This document shows positions 10,082-19,062 of a stretch of 64,000 bases of DNA, one piece after another (within the stretch, counting starts at the first letter, position 1; the number at the start of each line of letters is the position of its first letter). The DNA lies in contig NC_016791.1 in NCBI RefSeq assembly GCF_000244875.1, forward strand, positions 1,299,501-1,363,500, written 5' to 3'. The notes under the pieces are model-generated. The model searched no databases. It was given only the letters and a program-made list of their open reading frames with translations, and was not told the DNA's origin. This DNA comes from Clostridium sp. BNL1100. GTDB taxonomy: Bacteria; Bacillota; Clostridia; Acetivibrionales; DSM-1351. Both the position numbers and the translations under genes were made by a program.

Positions 10082-10232
10082 GTAAACCCTCCATATACAA
10101 AATGTCAAATTTTTTAATTTACATAAAAAATGTCTGGTAGCTGGCAGATTGTCTACCCAAATTATACATTATACATTACGTAAAAAGAATAGTAAATGGA
10201 AAAATTTAATTATGTAACTTTAGTTTAAATGT

Positions 10233-10261
10233 TTGTATTACTATATTAAAAGTGATATACT
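10233..10261 (+). promoter_or_regulatory. Sigma-A promoter for the preQ1 riboswitch/queT
   Basis: TTGTAT (10233-10238), a 17-base spacer, and TATACT (10256-10261). The predicted transcription start near 10268 lies just ahead of the riboswitch. Confidence 0.65.
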
Positions 10262-10276
10262 TTACACAAAATAAAA

Positions 10277-10355
10277 AGACAGTTCGTGACCATCCTGTCT
10301 AAAAACAAAACTATGGCGACGCTGCCTGCATACATGCAGGGCAGTATTTTGTTTT
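10277..10355 (+). promoter_or_regulatory. preQ1-I riboswitch with terminator platform
   Basis: The stem AGACAG/CTGTCT (10277-10282, 10295-10300) encloses a TTCGTGACCATC loop, followed by the A-rich tail AAAAACAAAACTA that folds back in preQ1-I H-type pseudoknots. This fits the class I pattern closely. Downstream, CTGCC-TGCAT and ATGCA-G-GGCAG form a hairpin (10322-10344) ending in TATTTTGTTTT. The A-rich tail (AAAACAAAA, 10302-10310) is exactly complementary to that T-rich tract (10347-10355), so ligand binding and antitermination may compete. The rest of the gap from 10082 is AT-rich with only the promoter. Confidence 0.88.
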
Positions 10356-10401
10356 GTATAAAGGCTTTTTAAGGAACTCTGTCACGGCAATGGAGGTTAA
10401 A

Positions 10402-10899
10402 ATGAATAGAAATATCAGAAGATTAACGGTGGCAGCAATGATAGCAGCCGTGTATTTTGTTCTAACAATGATTTTTTATGTAACAAGTTTTCAGCCCCTT
10501 CAAAGTAGGCTTGCTGAAGCACTTACGGTACTTCCGTATTTTACGCCGGTAGCTATACCCGGACTTTTTGTAGGCTGTATTCTGGCAAATATTCTGGGAG
10601 GAAACGGAATATGGGACGTGGTTGTAGGAAGTCTTGCATCTCTCCTTGCAGCTTACCTCACTTATAAATTGACCTATAACAAGCCCAAGCGTAAATGGTT
10701 GGCACCACTTCCTGCGGTGCTGGTAAATGCCGTAGCAGTTGGAATTATGCTTAGTGTACTTTATGATATGCCTCTTTTTGCTACAATGCTATCAGTAGGG
10801 GTGGGACAGGTACTATCTTGTTACGTCCTTGGATTTCCATTAATGTTGCTTATTGAGAGAACAAGAAAATTAAACGAACTTTTTAAAGATATTTCTTAA
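10402..10899 (+). CDS. queT: QueT family queuosine-precursor transporter
   Basis: A 165-residue membrane protein with about five hydrophobic segments, starting RRLTVAAMIAAVYFVLTM and containing the family block FQPLQSRLAEALTVLPYF. QueT is the S subunit of an ECF importer for queuosine precursors (preQ0/preQ1). Its position directly behind a preQ1-I riboswitch supports both calls. The start is the ATG at 10402 behind GGAGG; the longer in-frame reading would run back into the terminator. Expression should fall when preQ1 is plentiful. Confidence 0.92.
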   Translation: MNRNIRRLTVAAMIAAVYFVLTMIFYVTSFQPLQSRLAEALTVLPYFTPVAIPGLFVGCILANILGGNGIWDVVVGSLASLLAAYLTYKLTYNKPKRKWLAPLPAVLVNAVAVGIMLSVLYDMPLFATMLSVGVGQVLSCYVLGFPLMLLIERTRKLNELFKDIS

Positions 10900-11012
10900 A
10901 AATGTTCACATTTGTCTTGATTTTTTCTTTTGTCTAATATAAAATAATTTTGTCGAAATACTATTAGTTTTGTTTATTTAAAAAAATTTAAATACAGATA
11001 TTTTCCAAATAA

Positions 11013-11041
11013 TTGATTTTTTATATTTTTAAATATAAAAT
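11013..11041 (+). promoter_or_regulatory. Promoter for xpt leader
   Basis: TTGATT (11013-11018), 17 bases, TAAAAT (11036-11041), placing the start near 11048, ten bases before the riboswitch. The upstream stretch 10900-11010 is AT-rich and holds a TGTCGAA match (10951-10957) to the Spo0A box; its relevance is unknown. Confidence 0.55.
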
Positions 11042-11057
11042 TAAATTAAGGAAAAGT

Positions 11058-11193
11058 ATCCCGTATATTTTCGGTAATATGGTCCGATAGTTTCTACGAA
11101 GCCGCCGTAAATGGCTTTGCTACGGGTGTTCATCTTAGACATCGCACTTTGTTATAAGATTTTGAACTCCCAATCTCTGATTGGGAGTTTTTT
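11058..11193 (+). promoter_or_regulatory. Guanine (purine) riboswitch plus terminator
   Basis: The aptamer spans 11058-11128: P1 CCCGTA/TACGGG, the conserved GTTTCTAC junction, a P3 arm GAAGCC...GGCTTT with a CCGTAAA loop, and a P2 arm carrying TAATATGG. The discriminating base just before the final TACGGG-side UA is C, which selects guanine-type ligands (U would select adenine). A terminator (AACTCCCAAT...ATTGGGAGTT plus T run, 11165-11193) follows. Guanine binding should turn off the xpt gene. Bases 11194-11325 are untranslated leader with no other element seen. Confidence 0.92.
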
Positions 11194-11325
11194 AGATTTA
11201 TGACGTAAGTCCGTAATGTTTAAATACTTATGGTATCTCCTCCTGCGGATGTGGGAATTTGGTATCATTTTGTAAAGGTATGGATATTACTGCGATTAAT
11301 GACATTTATATTACCGGAGGATAAG

Positions 11326-11898
11326 ATGGAACTCTTAAAGCAGAGGATATTAAAAGACGGAAGAGTAATCGGAAACGACATATTAAAGGTTGATTCATTT
11401 CTGAATCATCAAATGGATGTAGCTCTTTTCAATGAGATGGGCAAGGAATTTTACAATCAGTTTGCCCATAAAAATATCACTAAAATTCTTACTATAGAAG
11501 CATCAGGTATTGGGATTGCATGTATTGCAGCACAATATTTCAATGTTCCTGTAATTTTCGCAAAGAAAACGGAATCCAGAAATCTGGACAGTGATGCTTA
11601 TCTAAGTGAGGTTTTTTCCTTTACCAAGGGAAAAACTTATACAATTCGGGTTTCAAAAAACTATATAAATTCAGAAGATACCATTTTAATAATCGATGAC
11701 TTTCTGGCTAATGGAAAGGCTGCTTTGGGACTTGCCCATATAGTAGAACAATCTGGAGCCAAGCTTGGGGGCATAGGAATAGCTATCGAAAAAGGCTTTC
11801 AGGACGGCGGCAAACTGTTAAGGGAAAAGGGCTTTGATGTTAAGTCTCTTGCAATTATCAGCAGTATGGAAAACGGAAAGCTTAGTTTTGCAGATTAG
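11326..11898 (+). CDS. xpt: Xanthine phosphoribosyltransferase
   Basis: A cytoplasmic purine-salvage enzyme of 190 residues converting xanthine and PRPP to XMP. The N-terminus [31 protein letters not shown] is diagnostic for Xpt, and the PRPP loop is [13 protein letters not shown]. The start at 11326 has GGAGG five bases upstream; 32 upstream in-frame codons lie in the leader and do not resemble the family. It is controlled by the guanine riboswitch ahead. It may belong to one purine regulon with the nucleoside importer that follows. Confidence 0.95.
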   Translation: MELLKQRILKDGRVIGNDILKVDSFLNHQMDVALFNEMGKEFYNQFAHKNITKILTIEASGIGIACIAAQYFNVPVIFAKKTESRNLDSDAYLSEVFSFTKGKTYTIRVSKNYINSEDTILIIDDFLANGKAALGLAHIVEQSGAKLGGIGIAIEKGFQDGGKLLREKGFDVKSLAIISSMENGKLSFAD

Positions 11899-11971
11899 TT
11901 ATTTGATGTTTCTTAAATATTGAAACATTTAAAATATATAATTTTTTATTAAAAAATAGGGGGATAACAAA

Positions 11972-13135
11972 ATGAAAAGATTAACGGCGTTAATGCTAAC
12001 AATTGTATTTGTTTGTGTGGCAGTATTATCCGGTTGTGGATTAAGTGCAACAGACAACAGTGAAAATTCATCATCTACCTCTACGGCATCAGGCTCGACA
12101 GCATCAGGTTCATCCGCATCAGCTGGTAACGGGTTGAAAGTAGGCTTCATCTATATCGGATCAGTTGGGGATGTAGGCTACACCTTTGCGCATGATCAGG
12201 GTCGTAAATATCTCGAAACTACTCTTAAAGACAAGAATATCACAACATTGGCAGTTGAAAATGTTCCTGAAACAGCTGAAGTTGAAAAATCAATTAACAA
12301 TCTTATAGACCAAGGCTGCAAGGCTATTTTCGCTACAAGTTACGGTTACATGGATTTTGTTGAAAAAGCAGCAAAAGAACATCCGGACGTTAAGTTCTTC
12401 CACTGCTCAGGATATAAATCAAATACTACTAATTTCGTAAACTATTTCGGTCAGATTGAAGAAGGAAGATATCTCTCCGGTATTGTAGCGGGATTAAAGA
12501 CAAAAACAAACAAGGTCGGATATGTTGCAGCAATGCAGATTCCTGAGGTTATCAGAGGAATAGACTTCTTTACACTTGGGGTTCGTTCTGTAAACCCTGA
12601 TGCAGTTGTAAATGTAAAATGGACAAACACCTGGTATGATCCTCAGGTTGAAAAGGACGCAGCTACAGCACTTCTTAACGAAGGAAATGACGTTATAGCT
12701 CAGCACCAGGATTCAACAGCTTCACAAATAGCAGCTCAGGAAAAGAATGCATTTGCAATCGGATATAATTCAGACAGCAGCAAGGCAGCTCCAAAGGCAT
12801 ACTTGACAGCTCCTGTATGGAACTGGGGAGTATACTATGTCGATCAGGTTCAGAAGATTCTGGACGGAACATGGAAAGCTGAGAATTATCTTGGCGGAAT
12901 GAAAGACGGAGTTGTTGATATAGGACCAATGTCAGACTTGGTTGATGCAGATATAAAGGCTAAGGTTGAAGAAGCAAAGAAAAAGATTCTTGACGGTTCA
13001 TTAAACGTCCTTGCAGGTCCTATCAAGGATCAAACAGGTGCCGTAAAGATTCCGGAAGGAAAAGTTATGACAGTTGAAGAACAGCAGTCCTGCAAATGGT
13101 TTGTTGAAGGTGTAAACGGAAAAATAAACAAATAA
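11972..13135 (+). CDS. BMP-family nucleoside-binding lipoprotein of an ABC importer
   Basis: A surface lipoprotein of 387 residues. The signal peptide ends in LSG|C (Cys22), followed by a Ser/Thr/Ala-rich linker (23-50) and a periplasmic-binding-like fold starting LKVGFIYIGSVGDVGYTFAHDQG, the BMP/Med family signature. This family binds purine nucleosides for import. The ribosome site AGGGGG is strong. Its partners, one ATPase and two permeases, follow directly. A hairpin after the stop may let this abundant component be made in excess over the membrane subunits. Confidence 0.92.
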   Translation: MKRLTALMLTIVFVCVAVLSGCGLSATDNSENSSSTSTASGSTASGSSASAGNGLKVGFIYIGSVGDVGYTFAHDQGRKYLETTLKDKNITTLAVENVPETAEVEKSINNLIDQGCKAIFATSYGYMDFVEKAAKEHPDVKFFHCSGYKSNTTNFVNYFGQIEEGRYLSGIVAGLKTKTNKVGYVAAMQIPEVIRGIDFFTLGVRSVNPDAVVNVKWTNTWYDPQVEKDAATALLNEGNDVIAQHQDSTASQIAAQEKNAFAIGYNSDSSKAAPKAYLTAPVWNWGVYYVDQVQKILDGTWKAENYLGGMKDGVVDIGPMSDLVDADIKAKVEEAKKKILDGSLNVLAGPIKDQTGAVKIPEGKVMTVEEQQSCKWFVEGVNGKINK

Positions 13136-13168
13136 TCAGGGGCTTTTGATACATTGAAGTAATGACAA

Positions 13169-13224
13169 TTTAGCAGTAGTTGATAGAACCGATTCAGTCG
13201 GTAATCGGCTACTGCTAAAATTTT
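13169..13224 (+). terminator. Intercistronic hairpin (partial terminator or mRNA-stabilising)
   Basis: Arms TAGCAGTAG and CTACTGCTA (11 bp with flanks) enclose a second small stem CCGATT/AATCGG. It is followed by AAAATTTTAA, a weak T tract. It sits between the binding protein and ATPase genes, the usual place for leaky termination. Confidence 0.65.
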
Positions 13225-13258
13225 AACAGGTTAATAATTAATATGAAAAGGTGATGCT

Positions 13259-14788
13259 GTGAAAAACGAAGTGTATATAAAAATTGACAACTTAACAAAA
13301 ACCTTTGGTCCTGTTGTCGCCAACAATAATGTGTGCCTTGAGGTAAAGAAGGGTGAAATCCATGCATTGCTAGGGGAAAACGGTTCCGGTAAGAGTACAT
13401 TAATGAACATGCTTTCAGGTATATACACTCCGGATAGCGGAAGTATATACATCAAGGGAAAACAGGTTACATTCAAGACCCCTAAAGACTCCATGGCTAT
13501 GGGGATAGGAATGATTCACCAGCACTTTAAGCTTGTGGAGGTGTTATCAGCAAAGGATAATATTATAGCCGGACAGAAGGAAAGTTTCTTTATAGGAAAC
13601 AAACAGCTTTCTCAGAAAATCAAAAGTATTTCTGAAAAGTATGGACTGGCAGTTGACCTTAATAAGAAGGTTTATAATATGTCTGTAGGCGAAAAGCAGA
13701 CTGTTGAGATATTAAAAGTAATATACAGGGGTGCGGAAATACTAATTCTTGATGAACCTACAGCAGTTTTGACTCCACAGGAAACAGAAGGTCTTTTTAA
13801 TATATTAAGAAAAATGAAGCAGTCAGGCTGTTCAGTAATAATAATTACTCATAAGCTAAATGAAGTAATGGAAATTTCAGATAGAATTACTGTTTTAAGA
13901 AAAGGTGAAACAGTAGGTACTGTAAACAAAGAAGATACAAGTGCCGCCGAGCTTACCAACTTGATGGTCGGTAAAGCTGTTGATCTTTCAATTAATAGGG
14001 TTGAAAACAAAAATAATAAGACTATATTGGATATAAATAATCTCACAGTAGTAGATGAAGAAAACGTTAAGGCTCTTGATGCCATTAGCTTCTCCCTTTC
14101 AACAGGAGAGATACTGGGTGTTGCAGGTGTTGCAGGAAGCGGACAAAAAGAGCTGTGCGAAGCTATAGCAGGTCTGTATCCTATCGCTTCGGGCTCTATA
14201 GAATACAAAGGTGAAAATATCGTAGGAAAAAATCCTCGTGACATAATCAAAATGGGTATAAGCATGAGCTTTATCCCGGAAGACAGACTTGGTATGGGAC
14301 TGGTAGCCTCTATGGGAATGGTTGATAACCTGATTCTTAAAGAATACCAGAATCAAAAAGGTGTTTTTATAGAAAAGAAGACTGCAAGAAATCTGGCACA
14401 AAAACTAATAAATAAGCTGGAAATCAGTACACCGGGAATTAACCATCCTGTACGTCAGCTTTCAGGGGGTAACATACAAAAAGTACTTCTGGGCCGTGAA
14501 ATAGAGTCAAACCCCGATTTACTAATAACTGCATATCCGGTTAGAGGATTGGATATCAATGCGTCTTACACAATTTATGACCTCCTTAACGAGCAGAAGG
14601 AAAAGGGTGTAGGTATACTCTATATCGGTGAAGATCTGGATGTTCTAATAGAGCTTTGCGATAGAATAATGGTTATCTGCAACGGCAGAATAACAGGTAT
14701 TGCTGAAGCATCAAAGATAACCAAGGAGCAACTGGGCCTCATGATGGCAGGAGAACAGATGGAAAAGGTAATGGGGGTGGGAATGTAA
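13259..14788 (+). CDS. Nucleoside ABC transporter ATP-binding protein (duplicated cassette)
   Basis: The energy subunit, 509 residues with two ABC cassettes in tandem. The first has an intact Walker A (GENGSGKST, 39-47), the signature MSVGEKQ and Walker B ILILDEPTA. The second has GVAGSGQKE at about 289-297, LSGGN and a weak Walker B (LLITAYPVRGLD) with no catalytic Glu, as usual in this family, so the first site is probably the main ATPase. It starts at a GTG behind AAAAGGTGATGCT. Its stop codon overlaps the next gene's ATG by one base, indicating translational coupling. Confidence 0.93.
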   Translation: MKNEVYIKIDNLTKTFGPVVANNNVCLEVKKGEIHALLGENGSGKSTLMNMLSGIYTPDSGSIYIKGKQVTFKTPKDSMAMGIGMIHQHFKLVEVLSAKDNIIAGQKESFFIGNKQLSQKIKSISEKYGLAVDLNKKVYNMSVGEKQTVEILKVIYRGAEILILDEPTAVLTPQETEGLFNILRKMKQSGCSVIIITHKLNEVMEISDRITVLRKGETVGTVNKEDTSAAELTNLMVGKAVDLSINRVENKNNKTILDINNLTVVDEENVKALDAISFSLSTGEILGVAGVAGSGQKELCEAIAGLYPIASGSIEYKGENIVGKNPRDIIKMGISMSFIPEDRLGMGLVASMGMVDNLILKEYQNQKGVFIEKKTARNLAQKLINKLEISTPGINHPVRQLSGGNIQKVLLGREIESNPDLLITAYPVRGLDINASYTIYDLLNEQKEKGVGILYIGEDLDVLIELCDRIMVICNGRITGIAEASKITKEQLGLMMAGEQMEKVMGVGM

Positions 14789-15867
14789 TGTTCAGAATTA
14801 TCAAAAGGACAGACCTTACAAAAAAACAATCGGTTATATTCAGAGTCATTGCAATATTTGGAGCACTTGTTGCCACCAGTATATTTATAATGTTAATAGG
14901 ATTTAACCCAATAGACGTCTACGTATCAATGCTTGACGGTTCATTCGGCTCCATGTACAGATTCAGGGAAGCAATAATACAGGCTATCCCGCTGATTATT
15001 ACCTCCCTTGGTATATCAGTAGCTTTCAGAATGAAGTTCTGGAATATCGGAGCGGAAGGACAAATAATAATGGGAGCTTTCGCTGCCAGTTATTTTGCTT
15101 TATACCATTCAAACATCCCTACGGGCTTGTTGCTTTTATTAATGTTTGTTTCTGCGGCAATCACAGGAGGTATTTGGGCGCTGATTCCGGCATACTTTAA
15201 GGCAAAGTTCGGTACAAATGAAACACTGTTTACCCTTATGATGAATTATATTGCACAAAAATTTCTTATGTATCTGCAATATGGTCCATGGAAGGATCCA
15301 AATGCGCTTGGGGCAGGTAAAATTGCATTGTTTTCAGAAAATGCTTCACTTCCCAAGGTTTTCGGTATCCACATTGGATGGATTGCAGCTATTGTATTAG
15401 TAATTTTAATGCATATCTTTATAAATAAAACAAAAAGAGGTTACGAAATACAGGTAATCGGTGAAAGTGAAAATACCGCAAGATATGCCGGTATGAATGT
15501 AAAAAAGATAATTGTGTCTTCTATTTTGTTAAGTGGTGCTTTGTGCGGTATGGTCGGTATGTTTCAGGTATCGGGAGTAAATCATACCCTGAGTTATCAG
15601 GTTGCAAACGGGGTCGGATTTACAGCAATTATAACAACCTGGCTTGCGGGCTTGAGCGCTCCTGTTATTGTTGTTGCATGTTTCCTTTTCGCTGTTCTGC
15701 AACAGGGAGGAACATATATTCAAACAGCTTTTAACATTCATTCGTCTGTTGCACAAATACTTCAGGGAATGATTCTTTTCTTTGTCCTGGGAAGTGAGTT
15801 TTTCATTCAATATAAGCTTGTACGCAACAGGAGTATAGAACATAAAATCGGAAAGGAGGCGGCATAA
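14788..15867 (+). CDS. Nucleoside ABC transporter permease 1
   Basis: A 359-residue integral membrane subunit with about nine hydrophobic segments. The EAA-like coupling region includes FWNIGAEGQIIMGA and GESENTARYAGMN, typical of the BMP-system permease related to branched-chain amino acid permeases. It pairs with the next gene to form the channel. The ATG overlaps the ATPase stop (TAATG), and it ends immediately before the second permease with no gap. Confidence 0.92.
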   Translation: MFRIIKRTDLTKKQSVIFRVIAIFGALVATSIFIMLIGFNPIDVYVSMLDGSFGSMYRFREAIIQAIPLIITSLGISVAFRMKFWNIGAEGQIIMGAFAASYFALYHSNIPTGLLLLLMFVSAAITGGIWALIPAYFKAKFGTNETLFTLMMNYIAQKFLMYLQYGPWKDPNALGAGKIALFSENASLPKVFGIHIGWIAAIVLVILMHIFINKTKRGYEIQVIGESENTARYAGMNVKKIIVSSILLSGALCGMVGMFQVSGVNHTLSYQVANGVGFTAIITTWLAGLSAPVIVVACFLFAVLQQGGTYIQTAFNIHSSVAQILQGMILFFVLGSEFFIQYKLVRNRSIEHKIGKEAA

Positions 15868-16809
15868 ATGAGTTTAGTAAGTATGATTACATTTATTTTA
15901 GCCGGTGCCGTTACAGCAGGAACTCCTTTACTATTTGCAACCTTAGGAGAAATAATAACAGAAAAGGTTGGGCAGTTAAACCTTGGTGTTGAGGGAATGA
16001 TGCTTATCGGCGCCGTAATCGGCTTTGGCGCTGCCTTGTCTACAGGCAATCCGGTAATTGGTATGATTGCAGGAATGATTGCAGGAGCAGGAGGTGCATT
16101 GATTTTTGCGTTTTTGACAATTACGTTAAGAGCAAACCAGATTGTTTCAGGTCTTTCTCTTACAATTTTTGGTACGGGCTTTTCAAGCTTTTTAGGACAA
16201 AAGATGATTGGACAGGCTTTGTCGGATTCCATTAGAAACAGTTTCAAACCTATCAAAATTCCTTTGCTTGGAGACATTCCCGTTATAGGAAGTGCCTTTT
16301 TCCATCAGAACATTCTTGTTTATGCAGGATATGTAGCAGCGGTATTAATGGGGCTGTATATGTATAAAACCAGAACCGGCCTGAATCTGAGAACTGTGGG
16401 TGAAAACCCCGGTGCCGCCGACACGGCAGGGATAAACGTTACTATGTACAAATACCTTCATATATTATTGGGAGGTGCTTTGAGCGGTATAGCCGGTGCA
16501 TATATGTCAATGGTTACAGTACCGTCATGGCAGGAGGGTGTAACTGGAGGAAGAGGTTGGATAGCGGTGGCACTTGTTATTTTTGTAACCTGGAATCCAT
16601 ATAAAGCCATGCTGGGGTCATATTTCTTCGGCGGATTGGGTATTTTGGGTTTATATCTCCAAAGCCATGTCCCCATCCCACAGAGCATTTTCGACATGCT
16701 TCCGTATCTGGTAACAATAATAGTTCTTATTATGATTTCTATAAAAAAATCAAAGGAGAACCAACCGCCAAAAGCGCTTGGAGAACCATACTTCAGAGAA
16801 GAACGATAG
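15868..16809 (+). CDS. Nucleoside ABC transporter permease 2
   Basis: The second membrane subunit, 313 residues, about eight to nine hydrophobic segments, with LGEIITEKVGQLNLGVEGMMLIGA near the N-terminus and GENPGAADTAGINV as the coupling helix. These are the family landmarks. GGAGG lies in the end of the previous gene. It completes a four-gene importer operon (binding protein, ATPase, two permeases). Confidence 0.92.
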   Translation: MSLVSMITFILAGAVTAGTPLLFATLGEIITEKVGQLNLGVEGMMLIGAVIGFGAALSTGNPVIGMIAGMIAGAGGALIFAFLTITLRANQIVSGLSLTIFGTGFSSFLGQKMIGQALSDSIRNSFKPIKIPLLGDIPVIGSAFFHQNILVYAGYVAAVLMGLYMYKTRTGLNLRTVGENPGAADTAGINVTMYKYLHILLGGALSGIAGAYMSMVTVPSWQEGVTGGRGWIAVALVIFVTWNPYKAMLGSYFFGGLGILGLYLQSHVPIPQSIFDMLPYLVTIIVLIMISIKKSKENQPPKALGEPYFREER

Positions 16810-16817
16810 AATAAATA

Positions 16818-16862
16818 AAGAAGCCGTAAAGTCCAAGAAATCTTTGGTTTTGCGGCTTTAAA
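16818..16862 (+). terminator. Terminator-like hairpin after nucleoside importer
   Basis: Long arms AAGCCGTAAAGTCCAAGA and TCTTTGGTTTTGCGGCTT pair with few mismatches. The following tract (TAAATTTAAAATT) is only moderately T-rich. Confidence 0.65.
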
Positions 16863-16956
16863 TTTAAAATTCTGTTTCCCTTGCTTACATAATATAAATT
16901 CTGTGCTAAAATATGTTTGATGTTAATATTTTATTGTAACAGGAGGTTGTTCCGGC

Positions 16957-17127
16957 ATGAACAAGATTTTGAGGCTGGGTAGTTTATTTTTTTCAATTGT
17001 GCTGTTGGTTTTTGGAATCATACGAATAATGTCAGGCCGGGAAAATTCAGGTGTATATTACTTAATAGCTGCGGTAGGATTCTATATCATATATTTTTCA
17101 TATAAAAGGGCTCAGGGGAAAGACTGA
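16957..17127 (+). CDS. Small two-helix membrane protein
   Basis: A 56-residue open frame with a perfect AGGAGG ten bases before its ATG. The product starts MNKILRLGSLFFSIVLLVFG and has two hydrophobic segments (about 8-25 and 33-49) separated by a short RIMSGREN loop, ending in a basic tail. No family is recognised. The strong ribosome site and clean membrane topology argue that it is a real gene. It stands alone between the importer operon and trpS. Confidence 0.7.
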   Translation: MNKILRLGSLFFSIVLLVFGIIRIMSGRENSGVYYLIAAVGFYIIYFSYKRAQGKD

Positions 17128-17154
17128 TTATTTTGCAATATGTTTGAAAATACC

Positions 17155-17183
17155 TTGTTATCGGCAATATTTTAAGATAAAAT
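17155..17183 (+). promoter_or_regulatory. Promoter of trpS
   Basis: TTGTTA (17155-17160), 17-base spacer, TAAAAT (17178-17183). The leader to the trpS start is only about 50 bases, too short for a T-box. Confidence 0.6.
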
Positions 17184-17239
17184 CTTTAGGTATGAAATAA
17201 TGGAAATTAAATAAATAAATTCGTAAGGATGTGTTTTAG

Positions 17240-18250
17240 ATGGAACAGATAGAACAAAAGAAAAGGATTTTCAGTGGTGTTCAGCCATCAGGAAACCTTA
17301 CCATAGGAAATTATCTGGGTGCTATAAAGAATTGGATTCCTTTGCAGGAAGAGTATGAGTGCTTGTACTGTGTAGTAGATCTGCATACACTTACAGTTCG
17401 TCAAAAACCTGCCGAATTAAGACAGAGAAGTTTAAATCTTCTGGCACTTTATATGGCCTGTGGTCTTGACCCTAAAAAAAGCATACTGTTTTTACAGTCA
17501 CATGTCAGTGCACATGCAGAATTAGCATGGATTCTCAATTGTTTCACATATATGGGTGAATTGAATAGAATGACCCAATTCAAGGACAAGTCACAAAGAC
17601 ACGGTGACAACATAAATGCAGGCCTGTTCACATACCCTGTTCTTATGGCAGCAGATATACTGCTTTATCAGGCTGATCTCGTTCCAATCGGACAGGATCA
17701 AAAACAACATCTGGAGATTACCAGAGATGTAGCCGATAGATTTAATAACATATATGGAGATACTTTTACAATACCCGAAGCATTTATACCTAAAATTGGT
17801 GCAAAAATAATGAGCCTTCAGGAACCTGAAAAGAAAATGTCCAAGTCAGATGAAAATGAGAATGCATATGTTCTGATTCTTGACTCACAGGATGCCGTAA
17901 TGCGTAAATTTAAAAGGGCTGTTACCGATTCAGAGCGTGAAATACGTTATGATGAGCAAAACAAGCCCGGTGTCAGCAATTTAATCAGTATATACTCAAG
18001 TGTTACCGGAAAGAGTATCAGTGACATTGAAAAGGAATTTGAAGCAAGGTCCTACGGTGATTTAAAAGAAACAGTAGGACAGTCAGTAGTTGACATGTTG
18101 GTTCCAATTCAGCAGAAATTCAACGAATTTTCAGCTGATAAGGAACAGCTGAACTTAATTCTAAAGGAAAATGCAGAAAAAGCTGCTTACATGGCAAGAA
18201 AAACCCTTTCAAAAGTTCAAAGGAAAATTGGTCTTTTGCCTAGAGGTTAA
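17240..18250 (+). CDS. trpS: Tryptophan-tRNA ligase
   Basis: A class I aminoacyl-tRNA synthetase that charges tRNA-Trp in the cytoplasm; 336 residues, the usual length. The HIGH-type motif is PSGNLTIGNYLGA (about 16-28) and the KMSKS loop is intact at 199-203. The conserved DQKQHLE stretch is also present. It is a single gene with its own promoter and terminator. Confidence 0.97.
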   Translation: MEQIEQKKRIFSGVQPSGNLTIGNYLGAIKNWIPLQEEYECLYCVVDLHTLTVRQKPAELRQRSLNLLALYMACGLDPKKSILFLQSHVSAHAELAWILNCFTYMGELNRMTQFKDKSQRHGDNINAGLFTYPVLMAADILLYQADLVPIGQDQKQHLEITRDVADRFNNIYGDTFTIPEAFIPKIGAKIMSLQEPEKKMSKSDENENAYVLILDSQDAVMRKFKRAVTDSEREIRYDEQNKPGVSNLISIYSSVTGKSISDIEKEFEARSYGDLKETVGQSVVDMLVPIQQKFNEFSADKEQLNLILKENAEKAAYMARKTLSKVQRKIGLLPRG

Positions 18251-18259
18251 AATAGTATA

Positions 18260-18306
18260 AGGGATTCATTTCTTGCGGTGTATTGAAATGATTCCCTGTT
18301 TTTTTA
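18260..18306 (+). terminator. Terminator after trpS
   Basis: Thirteen-bp arms AGGGATTCATTTC and GAAATGATTCCCT (one mismatch) are followed by GTTTTTTTT. Confidence 0.9.
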
Positions 18307-18347
18307 AGTAATACAATTCTACCGCATTTAGTTTAATGGAGGCTTAC

Positions 18348-18917
18348 ATGAGTTTAACAGAACTGATTTTGCTGGCAATAGGTTTATCTATGGATGCTTC
18401 AGCCGTATCAATATCAAATTCATTATGTATCAAAAAAATAAATGTAAAACATATTCTTCAGATGGCAATAATGTTTGCAGTATTTCAGGGGATAATGCCT
18501 TTAATAGGTTATTATGCAGCAAATTCCTTTGAAACCGTCATAGAAAGATTCGACCATTGGATAGCTTTCATTTTGCTTGTCATTATCGGTGGAAAAATGC
18601 TTCACGAATCTATTACTGCTGATGAAGAACAGGACTGCTCGTTATTTGCATTAACCTTCAAGCTGCTTATAATACAGGCAATTGCAACCAGCATAGATGC
18701 ATTGGCGGTGGGAGTGAGCTTGTCTGCTCTCAATGTAAATATTTTATATTCAATAACAATTATCAGTATTATAACTTTCATATGCTGCACAGCTGCAATA
18801 TTGCTGGCCAAAAGGTTTGGTAATTTACTTGGAAAGCGTGCAGGAATCGTCGGCGGATTAATTCTGCTGGGAATAGGCGTAAAGATATTTGTACAGCATA
18901 TGTTCTTCGGGGGCTAG
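18348..18917 (+). CDS. mntP: Manganese efflux pump MntP
   Basis: A 189-residue membrane protein with six helices arranged as a repeat. It carries the family's acidic membrane motifs MDASAVSIS (first helix) and SIDALAVGVS (fourth helix), which line the Mn(II) path. It exports excess manganese. The start is the ATG at 18348 behind GGAGG; a longer in-frame ATG at 18336 precedes that site. No yybP-type manganese riboswitch is seen: the whole 5' gap is under 100 bases and mostly filled by the trpS terminator. Confidence 0.9.
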   Translation: MSLTELILLAIGLSMDASAVSISNSLCIKKINVKHILQMAIMFAVFQGIMPLIGYYAANSFETVIERFDHWIAFILLVIIGGKMLHESITADEEQDCSLFALTFKLLIIQAIATSIDALAVGVSLSALNVNILYSITIISIITFICCTAAILLAKRFGNLLGKRAGIVGGLILLGIGVKIFVQHMFFGG

Positions 18918-18927
18918 ATATATTTAC

Positions 18928-18966
18928 CAAACGTATGTTTGTTTTTCCTTTGATATGTGGTATAAT
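18928..18966 (+). promoter_or_regulatory. Likely SOS (LexA) box and promoter of uvrB
   Basis: CAAACGTATGTTTG (18928-18941) is a near match to the Gram-positive LexA operator (GAAC-N4-GTTC), with perfect CAAAC/GTTTG arms. It overlaps the -35 region of a promoter with TTGTTT (18939-18944), a 16-base spacer and TATAAT (18961-18966). LexA bound here would block RNA polymerase, as expected for a repair gene. Confidence 0.6.
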
Positions 18967-19062
18967 ATTTTTTATTATTATATAAAGAGGGATAAATGTT
19001 GCCGGTATTTAATCAGTTTTTACTTCTGTACCGGCTGGTAAGTATAGAAAGGTTTGAATTTT

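Noticed and set aside
17128-17239. T-box leader for trpS
   Set aside because: The space from the predicted promoter to the start codon is only about 50 bases, and there is no T-box consensus or specifier stem.
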